This document shows, in pieces, positions 1 to 8,714 of a stretch of DNA of 64,000 bases. Below the pieces are notes generated by a model, which worked only from the letters and a program-made list of their open reading frames with translations, had not been told where the DNA came from and made no database searches. A program made the translations under genes and the position numbers. The DNA comes from Paraburkholderia sp. (GTDB lineage: Bacteria > Pseudomonadota > Gammaproteobacteria > Burkholderiales > Burkholderiaceae): assembly GCA_004322045.1 (NCBI GenBank), contig SCRN01000026.1, positions 1 to 64,000 of the forward strand, in the 5' to 3' direction. Every line of letters starts with the position of its first letter. Positions within the stretch are counted from its first letter, which is position 1.

Positions 1-175
1 CCACATGATGGGCGTGCCCACGGCCATGTTCACGCCGCTGTTCGTCATCTCGCGCACCTCCGGCTGGAGCGCGCACATCATCGAACAGCGCGTCGACAAC
101 AAGATCATCCGGCCGAGCGCTAACTACACGGGACCCGAAAATCTGAAGTTTGTAAGGCTAAATAGGAGAAAATAG
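1..175 (+). CDS. prpC: 2-methylcitrate synthase, C-terminal end (partial)
   Basis: Only the last 57 codons are present; the reading frame enters from the left edge at base 2 and stops at 173-175 (TAG). The translated end contains [20 protein letters not shown] followed by an [11 protein letters not shown] tail, which I recognise as the C-terminus of PrpC, the citrate synthase-family enzyme that condenses propionyl-CoA with oxaloacetate. The following prpD and acnA genes on the same strand supply the next two steps of the methylcitrate cycle, which supports the call. Nothing about the active site can be judged because those residues lie outside the window. Confidence 0.93.
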   Translation, partial: HMMGVPTAMFTPLFVISRTSGWSAHIIEQRVDNKIIRPSANYTGPENLKFVRLNRRK

Positions 176-283
176 CGACCGCCGCGCGGAAAAAAAACGC
201 GCGCGTAGCCGGCGCGAGCGAGTCCGCCCGCCGCGCAGTTTGTGTTCTATTTGTCTCATCGTCATTCACAAGGTCTTGATTCC

Positions 284-790
284 ATGAAGAAACTGCTGAT
301 CGCCGCCGTGGTCGCCTCGCTCTCCGCCACGTCGCTCGTCGCCGCGAACAACGCATTCGCGCAAAACGGCGCCACGGCCACCAAGAAGGCGGCCACCAAA
401 GCGAAGGCACCTGCGCCGAAGCACCGCCTCATCAAGCGCAAATCAACGAAGTCGGTCGCAAAAACGGATCCGGTGCCGGTGGGCTCGGTGGTCTGGTCCT
501 GCAACGAAGGGCTCTCCTTTGATTTGAAGGGCGACATGAAGCGTGACCAAATCGTCACGGTTCACTGGGCCAACAAGAATTACAACCTGCCGCGCGAATC
601 CACGACCACGGGCGCCGATCGTTTCCATGACGCCGCCACGGGCCTCGACCTCGTCGTAATCCCGACGAAGGCGATGCTGTTCTCGGATCACGACGGCTCG
701 CGCCTCGCAGACGAATGCAAGACGGCCGAAATGGTGCAAGGCGCTCCGGCCCCGACGCAGTCGAACGCGCTGCAAAAGTCGGGCAGCTAA
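284..790 (+). CDS. Secreted MliC-like protein in the prp operon
   Basis: A 168-residue protein. I chose the ATG at 284 rather than an in-frame start at 242 because it begins a clean signal peptide (MKKLLIAAVV, hydrophobic core, then an AFA-QN cleavage site near residue 26), so the mature protein should be periplasmic. After a Lys/Ala-rich linker (about 30-65), residues 67-145 read W-S-C near the start, an S-T-T-T-G-A motif and a terminal D-E-C, so there are two cysteines framing a small beta-rich domain. This pattern resembles the MliC family of lysozyme inhibitors, but the resemblance is judged by eye and the function is unproven. It sits between prpC and prpD, with 24 nt to prpD, so it is probably co-transcribed with them. 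Confidence 0.8.
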   Translation: MKKLLIAAVVASLSATSLVAANNAFAQNGATATKKAATKAKAPAPKHRLIKRKSTKSVAKTDPVPVGSVVWSCNEGLSFDLKGDMKRDQIVTVHWANKNYNLPRESTTTGADRFHDAATGLDLVVIPTKAMLFSDHDGSRLADECKTAEMVQGAPAPTQSNALQKSGS

Positions 791-814
791 CCACCGGCCC
801 GGGAGCCTCGACCC

Positions 815-2266
815 ATGTCTGCCCCGATCCTCCATGTCCGGCCTGCGCCGGATCAGGTGCTAGTCGATATCGTCGACTACGTCCTCGACTACCGCATCGA
901 TAGCGTGCTCGCGCTCGATACGGCCCGACATTGCTTGATCGATACGCTCGGCTGCGGGCTCGAGGCTCTTTCGTATCCAGCGTGCACGAAGCTGATGGGG
1001 CCGATCGTCCCCGGCACGATCGTGCCGAACGGGGCCAAGGTGCCCGGCACGCAATTTCAGCTCGACCCTGTCCAAGCCGCCTTCAACATCGGGGCGATGA
1101 TCCGTTGGCTGGATTTCAACGACACGTGGCTCGCCGCCGAGTGGGGACATCCGTCGGACAATCTGGGCGCAATCCTAGCGACGGCCGATTGGCTTTCGCG
1201 CACCGCGGTAGCTGCCGGTAAACCACCGCTCGTCATGAAGCACGTTCTGACGGCGATGGTCAAGGCGCATGAAATCCAAGGCGTGATCGCGCTCGAGAAT
1301 TCGTTCAACAAGGTCGGGCTCGATCACGTCCTGCTCGTCAAGCTGGCGTCGACGGCGGTCGTCGGACAGTTGCTCGGCCTTTCGCGCGACGAGCTCATCA
1401 ATGCGGTCTCGCTCGCATTCGTGGACGGGCATTCGCTGCGCACTTACCGTCATGCCCCGAATACAGGCTCGCGCAAATCGTGGGCAGCCGGCGACGCCAC
1501 CGCCCGCGCCGTGCGGCTCGCCCTGATCGCTAAAACGGGCGAGATGGGCTATCCCTCGGTGCTGACCGCGAAGACATGGGGCTTTTACGACGTTCTGTTC
1601 AAGGGCCAACCGTTCAAGATGCAACGGCCCTACGGCTCGTACGTGATGGAAAACGTGCTCTTCAAGATTTCGTTTCCGGCCGAGTTTCACGCGCAGACGG
1701 CAGCTGAAGCCGCAATGACGCTGCACGGCCGGCTGCAGGCGGCGGGCAAGCGCGTGGAAGACATCGCGAAGATCACAATTCGCACCCACGAAGCGGCGAT
1801 ACGGATCATCGACAAGACTGGTCCGCTCGCCAATCCGGCCGATCGCGACCATTGCATCCAATACATGGTGGCCGTGCCGATGATTTTCGGGCGCTTGACG
1901 GCGGCCGATTATGAGGACGACATTGCCGCCGATCCACGCATCGACGCCCTGCGCGCGAAGATGGCCTGCGTGGAAGACCCCGCCTTCACGGCTGACTATC
2001 ACGACCCCAACAAGCGCTCGATCGCGAACGCGTTGACGGTCGAGTTCACCGACGGCACGAAGCTCGATGAAGTCGTCGTCGAGTATCCGATCGGCCACAA
2101 GCGGCGTCGCGCCGAAGGCCTGCCGCTGCTCGTGCAAAAGTTCAAGACGAACCTCGCCCGCCGCTTCCCCGAGAAACAGCGCCAGGCAATTGTCGATGTC
2201 TCGCTCGACCAAGCGAGGCTCGAGACGATGCCTGTCCACGAGTACGTCGATATGTACGTCATTTAG
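815..2266 (+). CDS. prpD: 2-methylcitrate dehydratase PrpD
   Basis: A 483-residue protein of the MmgE/PrpD family, full length for PrpD. It dehydrates 2-methylcitrate to 2-methyl-cis-aconitate in the cytoplasmic methylcitrate cycle for propionate degradation. The helical core with the motif [19 protein letters not shown] (about residues 93-111), the histidine-containing segment [10 protein letters not shown] and the C-terminal [10 protein letters not shown] stretch are typical of PrpD. It follows the MliC-like gene by 24 nt and precedes acnA by 100 nt on the same strand. The start at 815 has only a weak purine-rich stretch upstream, so expression may depend on coupling to the upstream gene. 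The cluster's regulator and prpB are not in the window. Confidence 0.96.
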   Translation: MSAPILHVRPAPDQVLVDIVDYVLDYRIDSVLALDTARHCLIDTLGCGLEALSYPACTKLMGPIVPGTIVPNGAKVPGTQFQLDPVQAAFNIGAMIRWLDFNDTWLAAEWGHPSDNLGAILATADWLSRTAVAAGKPPLVMKHVLTAMVKAHEIQGVIALENSFNKVGLDHVLLVKLASTAVVGQLLGLSRDELINAVSLAFVDGHSLRTYRHAPNTGSRKSWAAGDATARAVRLALIAKTGEMGYPSVLTAKTWGFYDVLFKGQPFKMQRPYGSYVMENVLFKISFPAEFHAQTAAEAAMTLHGRLQAAGKRVEDIAKITIRTHEAAIRIIDKTGPLANPADRDHCIQYMVAVPMIFGRLTAADYEDDIAADPRIDALRAKMACVEDPAFTADYHDPNKRSIANALTVEFTDGTKLDEVVVEYPIGHKRRRAEGLPLLVQKFKTNLARRFPEKQRQAIVDVSLDQARLETMPVHEYVDMYVI

Positions 2267-2366
2267 ACCGTCCCGAATCAGGCAAGATCTAGGCAACTCC
2301 GAACGGTGTTCAAGATTTAAGAAAAACGTAGCAATGTCATTTCCTCGCTCTAACCTAGGAAAAACC

Positions 2367-5084
2367 ATGGCCCACAATCTGCACAACACGCTCAAGGAAT
2401 TCGACAGTGGCTCCGGCAAGGGCAAGTTCTACTCGCTGCCCCAGCTCGGCAAGGCGTTGAACGTCAAGATCGACCGGCTGCCGCTGTCGATTCGTATCGT
2501 TCTGGAATCGGTGCTGCGCAATTACGACGAGAAGAAGGTCTCGGAAGAGCACATCAAGCAACTCGCCCACTGGAAACCGAATGCCCCCCGCGTGGATGAG
2601 ATTCCGTTCGTGGTCGCGCGGGTCGTGCTGCAGGATTTCACGGGCGTGCCGCTGTTGGCCGATATCGCCGCCATGCGCGGCGTCGCCAAGCGCACGGGTA
2701 AGAACCCGAAGACGATCGAGCCGCTCGTGCCGGTCGATCTCGTGGTGGATCACTCGGTGCAGATCGACTACTTCCGTCGAAAGGACGCACTCGATCTGAA
2801 CATGAAGCTCGAGTTTCAGCGCAACAACGAGCGTTATCAGTTCATGAAGTGGGGCATGCAGGCGTTCGACACGTTCAAGGTCGTGCCGCCCGGCGTCGGC
2901 ATCGTTCACCAGGTGAACCTCGAGTATCTCGCGCGCGGCGTGCACAAGAAGACCGAAGGCGCTGACACGGTGTACTACCCGGACACGCTCGTCGGCACGG
3001 ACAGCCATACGACGATGATCAACGGCATCGGCGTAGTGGGCTGGGGCGTAGGCGGCATCGAAGCCGAAGCGGGCATGCTCGGCCAGCCGGTGTACTTCTT
3101 GACGCCCGACGTCGTCGGCGTCGAGCTCAAGGGCAAGCTGCGCGAAGGCGTAACGGCAACCGATCTCGTGTTGACGATCACCGAGATGCTGCGCAAGGAG
3201 AAGGTGGTCGGAAAGTTCGTCGAATTCTTCGGCGACGGCACCGCATCGCTGGCGGTGCCCGACCGCGCGACCCTCGGCAACATGGCGCCCGAGTACGGCG
3301 CGACGATGGGCTTTTTCCCCGTCGACGAAAGGACGATCGATTACTTCAAGGGCACGGGGCGCACCGACGCGGAAATCGCCGCGTTCGAAAACTACTTCAA
3401 GGCCCAAGGGTTGTTCGGCATTCCGAAGGCCGGTCAAATCGATTACACGAAGGTCGTCACGCTCGACCTCGGCACCGTGGCGCCCTCGCTGGCCGGGCCC
3501 AAGCGCCCGCAAGACCGCATCGAGATCGGCAACATGAAATCGACGTTCGCCGATCTGTTCGTCAAGCCCGTCGGCGAGAACGGCTTCGCCAAGAAGCCGG
3601 CCGATCTCGACGCAGAGTACCAAACGTCCAATGGCGTGAAGCTCAAGAACGGCGACGTGCTGATCGCCGCTATCACGTCGTGCACGAACACGTCGAACCC
3701 GAGCGTGCTGCTTGCCGCGGGCTTACTGGCGAAGAAGGCCGTGGAAGCCGGGCTGACGGTGGCGCCGCACATCAAGACGTCGTTGGCGCCGGGGTCGCGC
3801 ATCGTCACCGAGTACCTGACGAAGACGGGCCTGCTGCCGTATCTGTCGCAGCTCGGCTTCGAACTGGCTGCTTATGGCTGCACGACCTGTATCGGCAACG
3901 CCGGTGATCTCACGCCGGAGTTGAACGAAGCGATCACGAAGAACGATGTCGTCGCGGCCGCCGTGTTGTCGGGCAATCGCAACTTCGAAGCGCGTATCCA
4001 CCCGAACATTCGCGCGAACTTCCTCGCCTCGCCGCCGCTCGTCGTGGCCTATGCGATAGCAGGGACCGTCACGCGCGATCTCATGACCGAGCCGGTCGGC
4101 AAGGGCAACGGCGGCAGGGATATCTATCTCGGCGACATTTGGCCGACGAGCGAAGAAATCAACGCGTTGCTCAAGTACGCGCTCGATGCTCAAGCATTCC
4201 GCACGAACTACTCGCAGCTCACCAAGCAGGGCGACCTGTGGAGCAAGATCGAGGGTGAAGAAGGCCAGGTCTACGACTGGCCGAAGTCGACGTACATTGC
4301 GGAGCCGCCGTTCTTCGGCGCGGATTTCTCGATGACGCCGTCGGACACGATCCCGGCGATCCAAGGCGCGCGCGCACTCGGTATCTTCGGCGATTCGGTC
4401 ACCACCGATCACATCAGCCCCGCGGGCTCGATCAAGGAGGACTCCCCGGCCGGCAAGTGGCTCAAGGCGAACGGCGTGCAAAAGGCCGACTTCAACAGCT
4501 ACGGCTCGCGCCGCGGCAATCATGACGTGATGATGCGCGGCACGTTTGCGAACGTTCGGATCAAGAACCTCATGATTCCGCCGAAGGCCGACGGTACGCG
4601 CGTGGAAGGCGGGTTGACGATCCATCAACCGAGCGGCGAACAATTGCCGATCTATGACGCGGCGATGAAGTACATCGACGCCGGTACGCCGACGATGATC
4701 TTCGCGGGCGAAGAGTACGGCACGGGCTCGTCGCGCGATTGGGCGGCAAAGGGCACGCAACTGCTGGGGGTGAAGGCGGTCGTGGCGCGCAGCTTCGAGC
4801 GGATCCATCGTTCGAACCTCGTCGGCATGGGCGTGCTGCCGCTGCAGTTCATCGGGACGGACAGCGTGCAATCGCTCGGCATCACGGGCGAGGAAACGTA
4901 CGATATCGAAGGCCTCGGTGACGACTTCAAGCCGCAGCAAGAAGTCACGCTCGTGATCCATCGCAAGAACGGCACGACGCAACGCGCGCCTGTGCTGCTG
5001 CGCATCGATACGCCGATCGAAGTCGACTACTTCAAGCACGGCGGGATCTTGCCATTTGTGTTGCGCTCGCTTCTGGCGGCGTAA
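2367..5084 (+). CDS. acnA: Aconitate hydratase A (acts with PrpD in methylcitrate cycle)
   Basis: A 905-residue aconitase A/IRP-type [4Fe-4S] hydro-lyase. I place the start at the ATG at 2367 ([10 protein letters not shown]); the open frame continues upstream into prpD but without coding sense. The iron-sulfur cysteines are visible at C439 (SCTNTSNPS) and at C505 and C508 (GCTTCIGN). The substrate-site GTDSHT motif and the C-terminal swivel-domain signature [15 protein letters not shown] are also intact. Its position after prpD indicates that it rehydrates 2-methyl-cis-aconitate to 2-methylisocitrate, besides ordinary citrate/isocitrate isomerisation. The prpD-prpC context argues for AcnA rather than AcnD, which normally pairs with PrpF instead of PrpD. 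Two hairpins follow the stop codon. Confidence 0.95.
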   Translation: MAHNLHNTLKEFDSGSGKGKFYSLPQLGKALNVKIDRLPLSIRIVLESVLRNYDEKKVSEEHIKQLAHWKPNAPRVDEIPFVVARVVLQDFTGVPLLADIAAMRGVAKRTGKNPKTIEPLVPVDLVVDHSVQIDYFRRKDALDLNMKLEFQRNNERYQFMKWGMQAFDTFKVVPPGVGIVHQVNLEYLARGVHKKTEGADTVYYPDTLVGTDSHTTMINGIGVVGWGVGGIEAEAGMLGQPVYFLTPDVVGVELKGKLREGVTATDLVLTITEMLRKEKVVGKFVEFFGDGTASLAVPDRATLGNMAPEYGATMGFFPVDERTIDYFKGTGRTDAEIAAFENYFKAQGLFGIPKAGQIDYTKVVTLDLGTVAPSLAGPKRPQDRIEIGNMKSTFADLFVKPVGENGFAKKPADLDAEYQTSNGVKLKNGDVLIAAITSCTNTSNPSVLLAAGLLAKKAVEAGLTVAPHIKTSLAPGSRIVTEYLTKTGLLPYLSQLGFELAAYGCTTCIGNAGDLTPELNEAITKNDVVAAAVLSGNRNFEARIHPNIRANFLASPPLVVAYAIAGTVTRDLMTEPVGKGNGGRDIYLGDIWPTSEEINALLKYALDAQAFRTNYSQLTKQGDLWSKIEGEEGQVYDWPKSTYIAEPPFFGADFSMTPSDTIPAIQGARALGIFGDSVTTDHISPAGSIKEDSPAGKWLKANGVQKADFNSYGSRRGNHDVMMRGTFANVRIKNLMIPPKADGTRVEGGLTIHQPSGEQLPIYDAAMKYIDAGTPTMIFAGEEYGTGSSRDWAAKGTQLLGVKAVVARSFERIHRSNLVGMGVLPLQFIGTDSVQSLGITGEETYDIEGLGDDFKPQQEVTLVIHRKNGTTQRAPVLLRIDTPIEVDYFKHGGILPFVLRSLLAA

Positions 5085-5119
5085 AACCTCGCTGTCAGCG
5101 AACTGTTGATTCGCAGGCG

Positions 5120-5145
5120 CCGCGCTTCGTCGTTTCGAAGCGCGG
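5120..5145 (+). other. Perfect hairpin downstream of acnA
   Basis: A 10-bp perfect inverted repeat (CCGCGCTTCG and its complement) with a 6-nt loop lies 35 nt after the acnA stop codon. It has no U-run, so it is more likely a 3' mRNA-protecting hairpin working with the terminator that follows than a terminator itself. Confidence 0.6.
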
Positions 5146-5152
5146 TGATTCT

Positions 5153-5178
5153 AAACCCGGCTTTGGCCGGGTTTTTTA
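5153..5178 (+). terminator. Rho-independent terminator of the prp/acnA operon
   Basis: A 9-bp perfect stem (AAACCCGGC paired with GCCGGGTTT, loop TTTG) is followed directly by a run of six T interrupted by one A. It lies 68 nt after the acnA stop codon and closes the propionate operon. Confidence 0.9.
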
Positions 5179-5198
5179 TTTCACCATGACTCCAGTAC

Positions 5199-5337
5199 CG
5201 GACGAACACCAGCGAGCGCCGCAAGCCCGCCTTGGGCCCGTAGGGGGAACTGACCGTCGAACAGGCCCGCCCGCTCGCGCAGGAATGGCTGGCCCAAGTA
5301 CGCCGGGGAGGTGATCCCGGCGCAGCCAAGGCGAATC
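5199..5337 (+). pseudogene. Remnant of a tyrosine-integrase gene (arm-type DNA-binding region)
   Basis: Read in the frame starting at 5199, the DNA encodes TSERRKPALGP, then an in-frame TAG at 5241-5243, then GELTVEQARPLAQEWLAQVR and RGGDPGAAKA. The motif pattern LTVEQAR...LAxEWLAxVRxGGDP is familiar from the N-terminal (DUF4102-like) region of phage and island tyrosine recombinases. Only about 45 codons remain, with no start, a nonsense codon and no catalytic domain, so it is a relic. It stops being recognisable just where the AbiE operator region begins, which suggests the toxin-antitoxin operon was brought in with, or inserted into, an integrative element. The call rests on remembered family patterns and is not alignment-tested. 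Confidence 0.65.
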
Positions 5338-5358
5338 ATATTTCACCAGAATTGTTTA

Positions 5359-5442
5359 TTTCAACAAACGCTGAAAATGCCGTTTTAGTGAAATAAGTCT
5401 TGATAATTTCACTGAAAATGCTATTTTCAACAGATGCTGAAA
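5359..5442 (+). promoter_or_regulatory. Operator array and promoter of the AbiE-type operon
   Basis: Two near-identical 18-bp elements, TTTCAACAAACGCTGAAA (5359-5376) and TTTCAACAGATGCTGAAA (5425-5442), flank a pair of oppositely oriented TTTCACT-GAAA-like boxes (5384-5393 and 5407-5417), so the 84-bp block is also roughly symmetrical. A promoter, TTGATA (5400-5405), 16 nt, TATTTT (5422-5427), sits inside it, so a bound repressor would block RNA polymerase. AbiEi antitoxins are known to autoregulate by binding inverted repeats upstream of their own gene, which fits this layout. Confidence 0.7.
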
Positions 5443-5454
5443 CCAGGTCATTTG

Positions 5455-6516
5455 ATGAAAGACATAGAGAGTCAAGCGGCGCAGGCGCTTCGCTTGCTGC
5501 TGGAGCAAGTGCCTGCAATCAAGCTTTTGGACATGGAGTACGAGGCGTCTGGGCCGGACCAAGGCGTTGATATCGTGGCTCATATCAACGTGTCTGGCAG
5601 GCGCCATGTGCTGGTCTGCGAAGTAAAGTCCACCGGCCAACCGCGCCATGTGCGGATGGCATTGCTTCAACTGCGCAACTACATGGCACACCATGCGCAA
5701 GATGCTATTCCTGTTTTCATTGCCCCTTATCTGTCCTCTGACGCTCAAGCACTGTGCCGAGAGCAAGATGTGGGCTTTCTCGACCTCGAAGGCAATGCAC
5801 GCCTAGTCTTCGACAGCGTCTTTATCGAACGCCGGGTCGCGAGCAAACCCATTGCCGATCGGCGTGAACTTAGGTCACTGTTCAAGCCGAAATCTGCGCA
5901 GGTGTTGCGCGTGATGCTTCGTAATCCGCGCCAGGCGTGGCGCGTCACGGATCTTGCGGAGGCCGCCGCTGTCAGCCTTGGTCACGTTAGCAACGTTCGC
6001 GTCGGCCTGCTTGATCGGGAGTGGGCGCAAGTGTCTGAAGAGGGTCTGTTTCTATCCGAGCCCGATGCGCTGCTGGATGAATGGCGCGACGCCTACGAAC
6101 CACCAGTTGGAGAGCGTCTGGCCTTCTATACAACACTGCACGGCAGCGCGTTAGAGGAAGCTGCACGGCGAGTGCTGCGTTCGGATGGATCGGTCGGCCT
6201 AGCAGCATTTGCATCGTTTTCAGCAGCACACTGGCTCGCGCCGTACGGTCGGACAGGCACGCAATATTTCTATTCGGACGAGGCAGGTCTTGAGCGCCTG
6301 CAATCAGCCTTGAAGCTCTCTGCGATTTCCAAAGGCGAAAACGTGGTGGTAACCCTGCTCAAGGATTCTGGTTTGTTGCGCGACACGGAGGAGCCGGCGC
6401 CGGGAGCAATCTGCACAAGCCCGGTCCAAACCTATCTTGATCTTGCCAACGCCGGCGAACGCGGGCGAGAGGCTGCAGATCATCTACGACAAGAAAGGCT
6501 GACATGGCCGAAATGA
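5455..6516 (+). CDS. AbiEi-like antitoxin/regulator with PD-(D/E)XK-like N-terminal domain
   Basis: A 353-residue protein. I prefer the ATG at 5455 over the in-frame ATG at 5434 because 5434 lies inside the operator repeat and at the predicted transcription start, while 5455 has an AGG 7 nt upstream. Residues 1-130 resemble a restriction-endonuclease fold: GVD at D39, then CEVKS with E56 and K58, and Q72, the spacing of a D...ExK...Q site. The motif GFLDLEGNAR follows near residue 105. Residues 135-190 look like a winged helix-turn-helix (VTDLAEAAAVSLGHVSNVR), and the rest is an AbiEi-type C-terminal domain. It overlaps the next gene by 13 nt, the usual antitoxin-first order. The family assignment (AbiEi_2-like) is from pattern recall; nuclease activity is untested. 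Confidence 0.82.
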   Translation: MKDIESQAAQALRLLLEQVPAIKLLDMEYEASGPDQGVDIVAHINVSGRRHVLVCEVKSTGQPRHVRMALLQLRNYMAHHAQDAIPVFIAPYLSSDAQALCREQDVGFLDLEGNARLVFDSVFIERRVASKPIADRRELRSLFKPKSAQVLRVMLRNPRQAWRVTDLAEAAAVSLGHVSNVRVGLLDREWAQVSEEGLFLSEPDALLDEWRDAYEPPVGERLAFYTTLHGSALEEAARRVLRSDGSVGLAAFASFSAAHWLAPYGRTGTQYFYSDEAGLERLQSALKLSAISKGENVVVTLLKDSGLLRDTEEPAPGAICTSPVQTYLDLANAGERGREAADHLRQERLTWPK

Positions 6517-7373
6517 CATCTGGCGAGCCACAATCCGCCGCCGACTACGACGACCGCACGACAACTGCCGTCAAAACGGTGCTGATCGAAATCGGCCAGA
6601 TTCTCGGGAGCTTCAAGGGAAAATTCGCCATCGTTGGCGGCGCCGTACCGTGGCTGCTGCTTGGCAACGAGGATATGCCACACGTCGGTACGCTCGACGT
6701 GGACCTTGGGCTGGACGCAGAGGCTTTGGGGGACGGCGAATACGCAACGCTCATTGAAGCGCTACAAGGACATGGCTACCTGCAGCGTCGAGAGCTTCGC
6801 CGCTTTCAGTTCGTTCGCCAGGTTCCGACTGAAGATGGCGGGGCACCTATTGACATCATTGTCGATTTCCTGATGCCCCGCGACGCCGAGATCGTAAAGA
6901 ATGTGCCACCGTTAATCAGTGACTTTGCGGTGCAAAGAGCAGACGGTGCCGATCTGGCTCTTCGCTTCTATCAGTTGGTGGCGATCAGCGGTCCGATGCC
7001 CGCTGGGGGTATGAACCGCGTGGAGATCGCGGTTTGTTCGATCCCGGCCCTCTTGGCCATGAAAGGGCATGCGATTGAGGGACGCTATAAACAGAAGGAC
7101 GCCTACGACATCTACTACTGTATCCGGAACTATCCTGGCGGCCCAGAGGCGCTCGCCGAGGAATGCCGACCGCTGCTTGATCATGCTAGCGGTGCGGCGG
7201 GCTATGGTTTCATCGCTGGCAAGTTCGATACCGTTGATGGTTTCGGCCCGACATGTGTGCGCCGCTTCGTTGAGGAAACGAACGTGCTTGGGGATCGCAG
7301 CCCGGAGCAATGGCAGCAGGACGCCTTCGGGCAGGTCGATGCTTGGCTGCGGGCGCTTGGCTTGAGGGAATGA
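6504..7373 (+). CDS. AbiEii-like nucleotidyltransferase toxin
   Basis: A 289-residue protein starting at 6504 (AAAGG 5 nt upstream) and overlapping the antitoxin gene by 13 nt; a second in-frame ATG at 6513 would give a 4-nt ATGA overlap. It shows a minimal nucleotidyltransferase core: the GG pair at 45-46, then T63-L-D65-V-D67, which are the metal-binding acids. Further on is KDAYDIYYCIRNYPGG, matching the KDxxD motif of AbiEii toxins. In characterised systems AbiEii-family toxins are nucleotidyltransferases that stop growth, some by adding nucleotides to tRNA acceptor ends, and cause phage abortive infection. The tight overlap and shared promoter fit a type IV TA pair. GC content is visibly lower than in the flanking operons. 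Confidence 0.83.
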   Translation: MAEMTSGEPQSAADYDDRTTTAVKTVLIEIGQILGSFKGKFAIVGGAVPWLLLGNEDMPHVGTLDVDLGLDAEALGDGEYATLIEALQGHGYLQRRELRRFQFVRQVPTEDGGAPIDIIVDFLMPRDAEIVKNVPPLISDFAVQRADGADLALRFYQLVAISGPMPAGGMNRVEIAVCSIPALLAMKGHAIEGRYKQKDAYDIYYCIRNYPGGPEALAEECRPLLDHASGAAGYGFIAGKFDTVDGFGPTCVRRFVEETNVLGDRSPEQWQQDAFGQVDAWLRALGLRE

Positions 7374-7411
7374 ATGCCATGACAACAACAGCGGGCCCAC
7401 GCTCGCCCACC

Positions 7412-7798
7412 CTATTTGTGCTGCGCCTTATATGCGACGCAGTCGATTTCCACCTTGCAATCGATCACCATGCTCGACACCACCGCCGCACGCGCGGGCG
7501 GATGCTCGCCGAAATATTGACGGAACACCTTGTTGAACGACGCAAAATCGCGAGGATCATCGAGCCACACGCCGCAGCGCACGACATGTTCCGCGCCGTA
7601 ACCGGCTTCCTCCAAAATCGAAAACAGGTTCTTGATCGCCTGATGCGACTGCTCGACAATGCCGCCATTGACGACTTCCCCGTCCACCATCGGCGTCTGC
7701 CCCGAAACGAATAGCCAACCATCCGCCTCGACAGCGCGTGCAAAGGGCATGTGCTGACCGCCCGTACCTTTGCCGCCTTCCACGCCATAACGCTTCAT
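7412..7798 (-). CDS. RidA family enamine/imine deaminase
   Basis: A 128-residue RidA (YjgF/YER057c/UK114) protein; the start at 7798 is supported by the strong ribosome site AAAGGAGAG. The key residues are present: R103 in HPPARAAVV and E117 in KVEID, the pair that binds the carboxylate and activates water in RidA. Members hydrolyse reactive enamines and imines made by PLP enzymes; some relatives act in specific amine or amino-acid catabolic operons. It lies 65 nt downstream of the iclR-type gene on the same strand, and further upstream sits an amino-acid ABC importer, so a substrate-specific role in that pathway is plausible. The exact substrate cannot be read from the sequence. Confidence 0.9.
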   Translation of the reverse strand: MKRYGVEGGKGTGGQHMPFARAVEADGWLFVSGQTPMVDGEVVNGGIVEQSHQAIKNLFSILEEAGYGAEHVVRCGVWLDDPRDFASFNKVFRQYFGEHPPARAAVVSSMVIDCKVEIDCVAYKAQHK

Positions 7799-7863
7799 CG
7801 TTTCTCTCCTTTGAAAATCGTTGAGTGCTCGACCCTCACCAGCCCAGCAGCCCGCGCACGAGC

Positions 7864-8613
7864 TTACCGGGGCGACAGCGCTTTCGCAGACTGCAGCAGA
7901 TCGTCGAGCATCGCATCTCGCCGCTCGGGACTCGTATCTCGGCCCGTCATAAAACACAGCGCTGCAATCGGCTGACCCGTGCGGTCTCGTATCGGAGCCG
8001 CCATGCACAATCGAAACGCGTTGGAGAGCCCTTCCGTGCAGCAGTAGCCTTGGTCTTTCGCGCGCTGCACGTCTTGGAAGAACTCGTCGAATCCAATATG
8101 AACGCCGTTATCGAGAACGAAATCCTCGCTTGGAATGAGGGCGCGGATTTCCTCGGCATTCAAATGACCAAGCAGCAGACGGCCTGTGGCCGTCCAAGGA
8201 ATCGGCACTCTTACGCCGATATCCGAGCTGATATTGAATGGCCGCGCGCTACGCTCCGACAACACCACGGTGTACTTATTCCCTTCGAGCATGCACAGCT
8301 GCGCCGTCTCTTCGTACTTCCTCACCAACGCCAATAGCGCCTGATGCGAGCGGCTGATCAGATCGTTGTGCGTCGCGTAGTCGGAGCCGTAGTAGTGCAT
8401 CTCGCGCCCGAAGAACACGCCGCCGTCGGCGGAGGTCTCGAGGCAGCCGGCCTCGCTGAGAATGGCGACGAGCTCATAGATGCTCGAACGCGGCGCCCCC
8501 GTTGCCTCAATCAACTCGCGCATCGTCATGGGGCGCTGTGCGAGATGCAATTGCCGAAAGATATCGATGACGCGGTCCACACCCCTTGCCCGCGACGATT
8601 CCGTACCAGTCAT
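7864..8613 (-). CDS. IclR family transcriptional regulator
   Basis: A 249-residue regulator with the N-terminal winged helix-turn-helix of the IclR family (residues about 10-65, RGVDRVIDIFRQLHLAQRPM then LIEATGAPRSSIYELVAIL) and a C-terminal effector-binding domain (80-245) with the family-typical TATGRLLLGHL motif. The start at 8613 has GGAG 8 nt upstream. It lies between an amino-acid ABC importer and ridA, all on the minus strand, and most likely controls that importer in response to a small catabolite. A perfect 12-bp palindrome 28 nt upstream of its start is a candidate auto-operator. Confidence 0.92.
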   Translation of the reverse strand: MTGTESSRARGVDRVIDIFRQLHLAQRPMTMRELIEATGAPRSSIYELVAILSEAGCLETSADGGVFFGREMHYYGSDYATHNDLISRSHQALLALVRKYEETAQLCMLEGNKYTVVLSERSARPFNISSDIGVRVPIPWTATGRLLLGHLNAEEIRALIPSEDFVLDNGVHIGFDEFFQDVQRAKDQGYCCTEGLSNAFRLCMAAPIRDRTGQPIAALCFMTGRDTSPERRDAMLDDLLQSAKALSPR

Positions 8614-8640
8614 CCTTTCACTCCATCCAACCGTTCATGC

Positions 8641-8652
8641 GCCGCATGCGGC
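8641..8652. promoter_or_regulatory. 12-bp palindrome upstream of the IclR regulator gene
   Basis: GCCGCATGCGGC is a perfect palindrome in the 101-nt space between the ABC ATPase stop and the regulator start. IclR proteins bind short palindromes near their own promoters, so this is a candidate operator. There is no second copy that would strengthen it. Confidence 0.3.
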
Positions 8653-8714
8653 ATGCCAAGTAAGTGAGTCTATCGCGGGCACGTACTCGCAAGCACGGCA
8701 ACGCAATCCATGCA

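Noticed and set aside
2067-2366. N-terminal extension of the acnA frame into prpD
   Set aside because: The extension overlaps prpD coding sequence and has arginine/serine-rich nonsense composition; the family N-terminus begins at the ATG at 2367.
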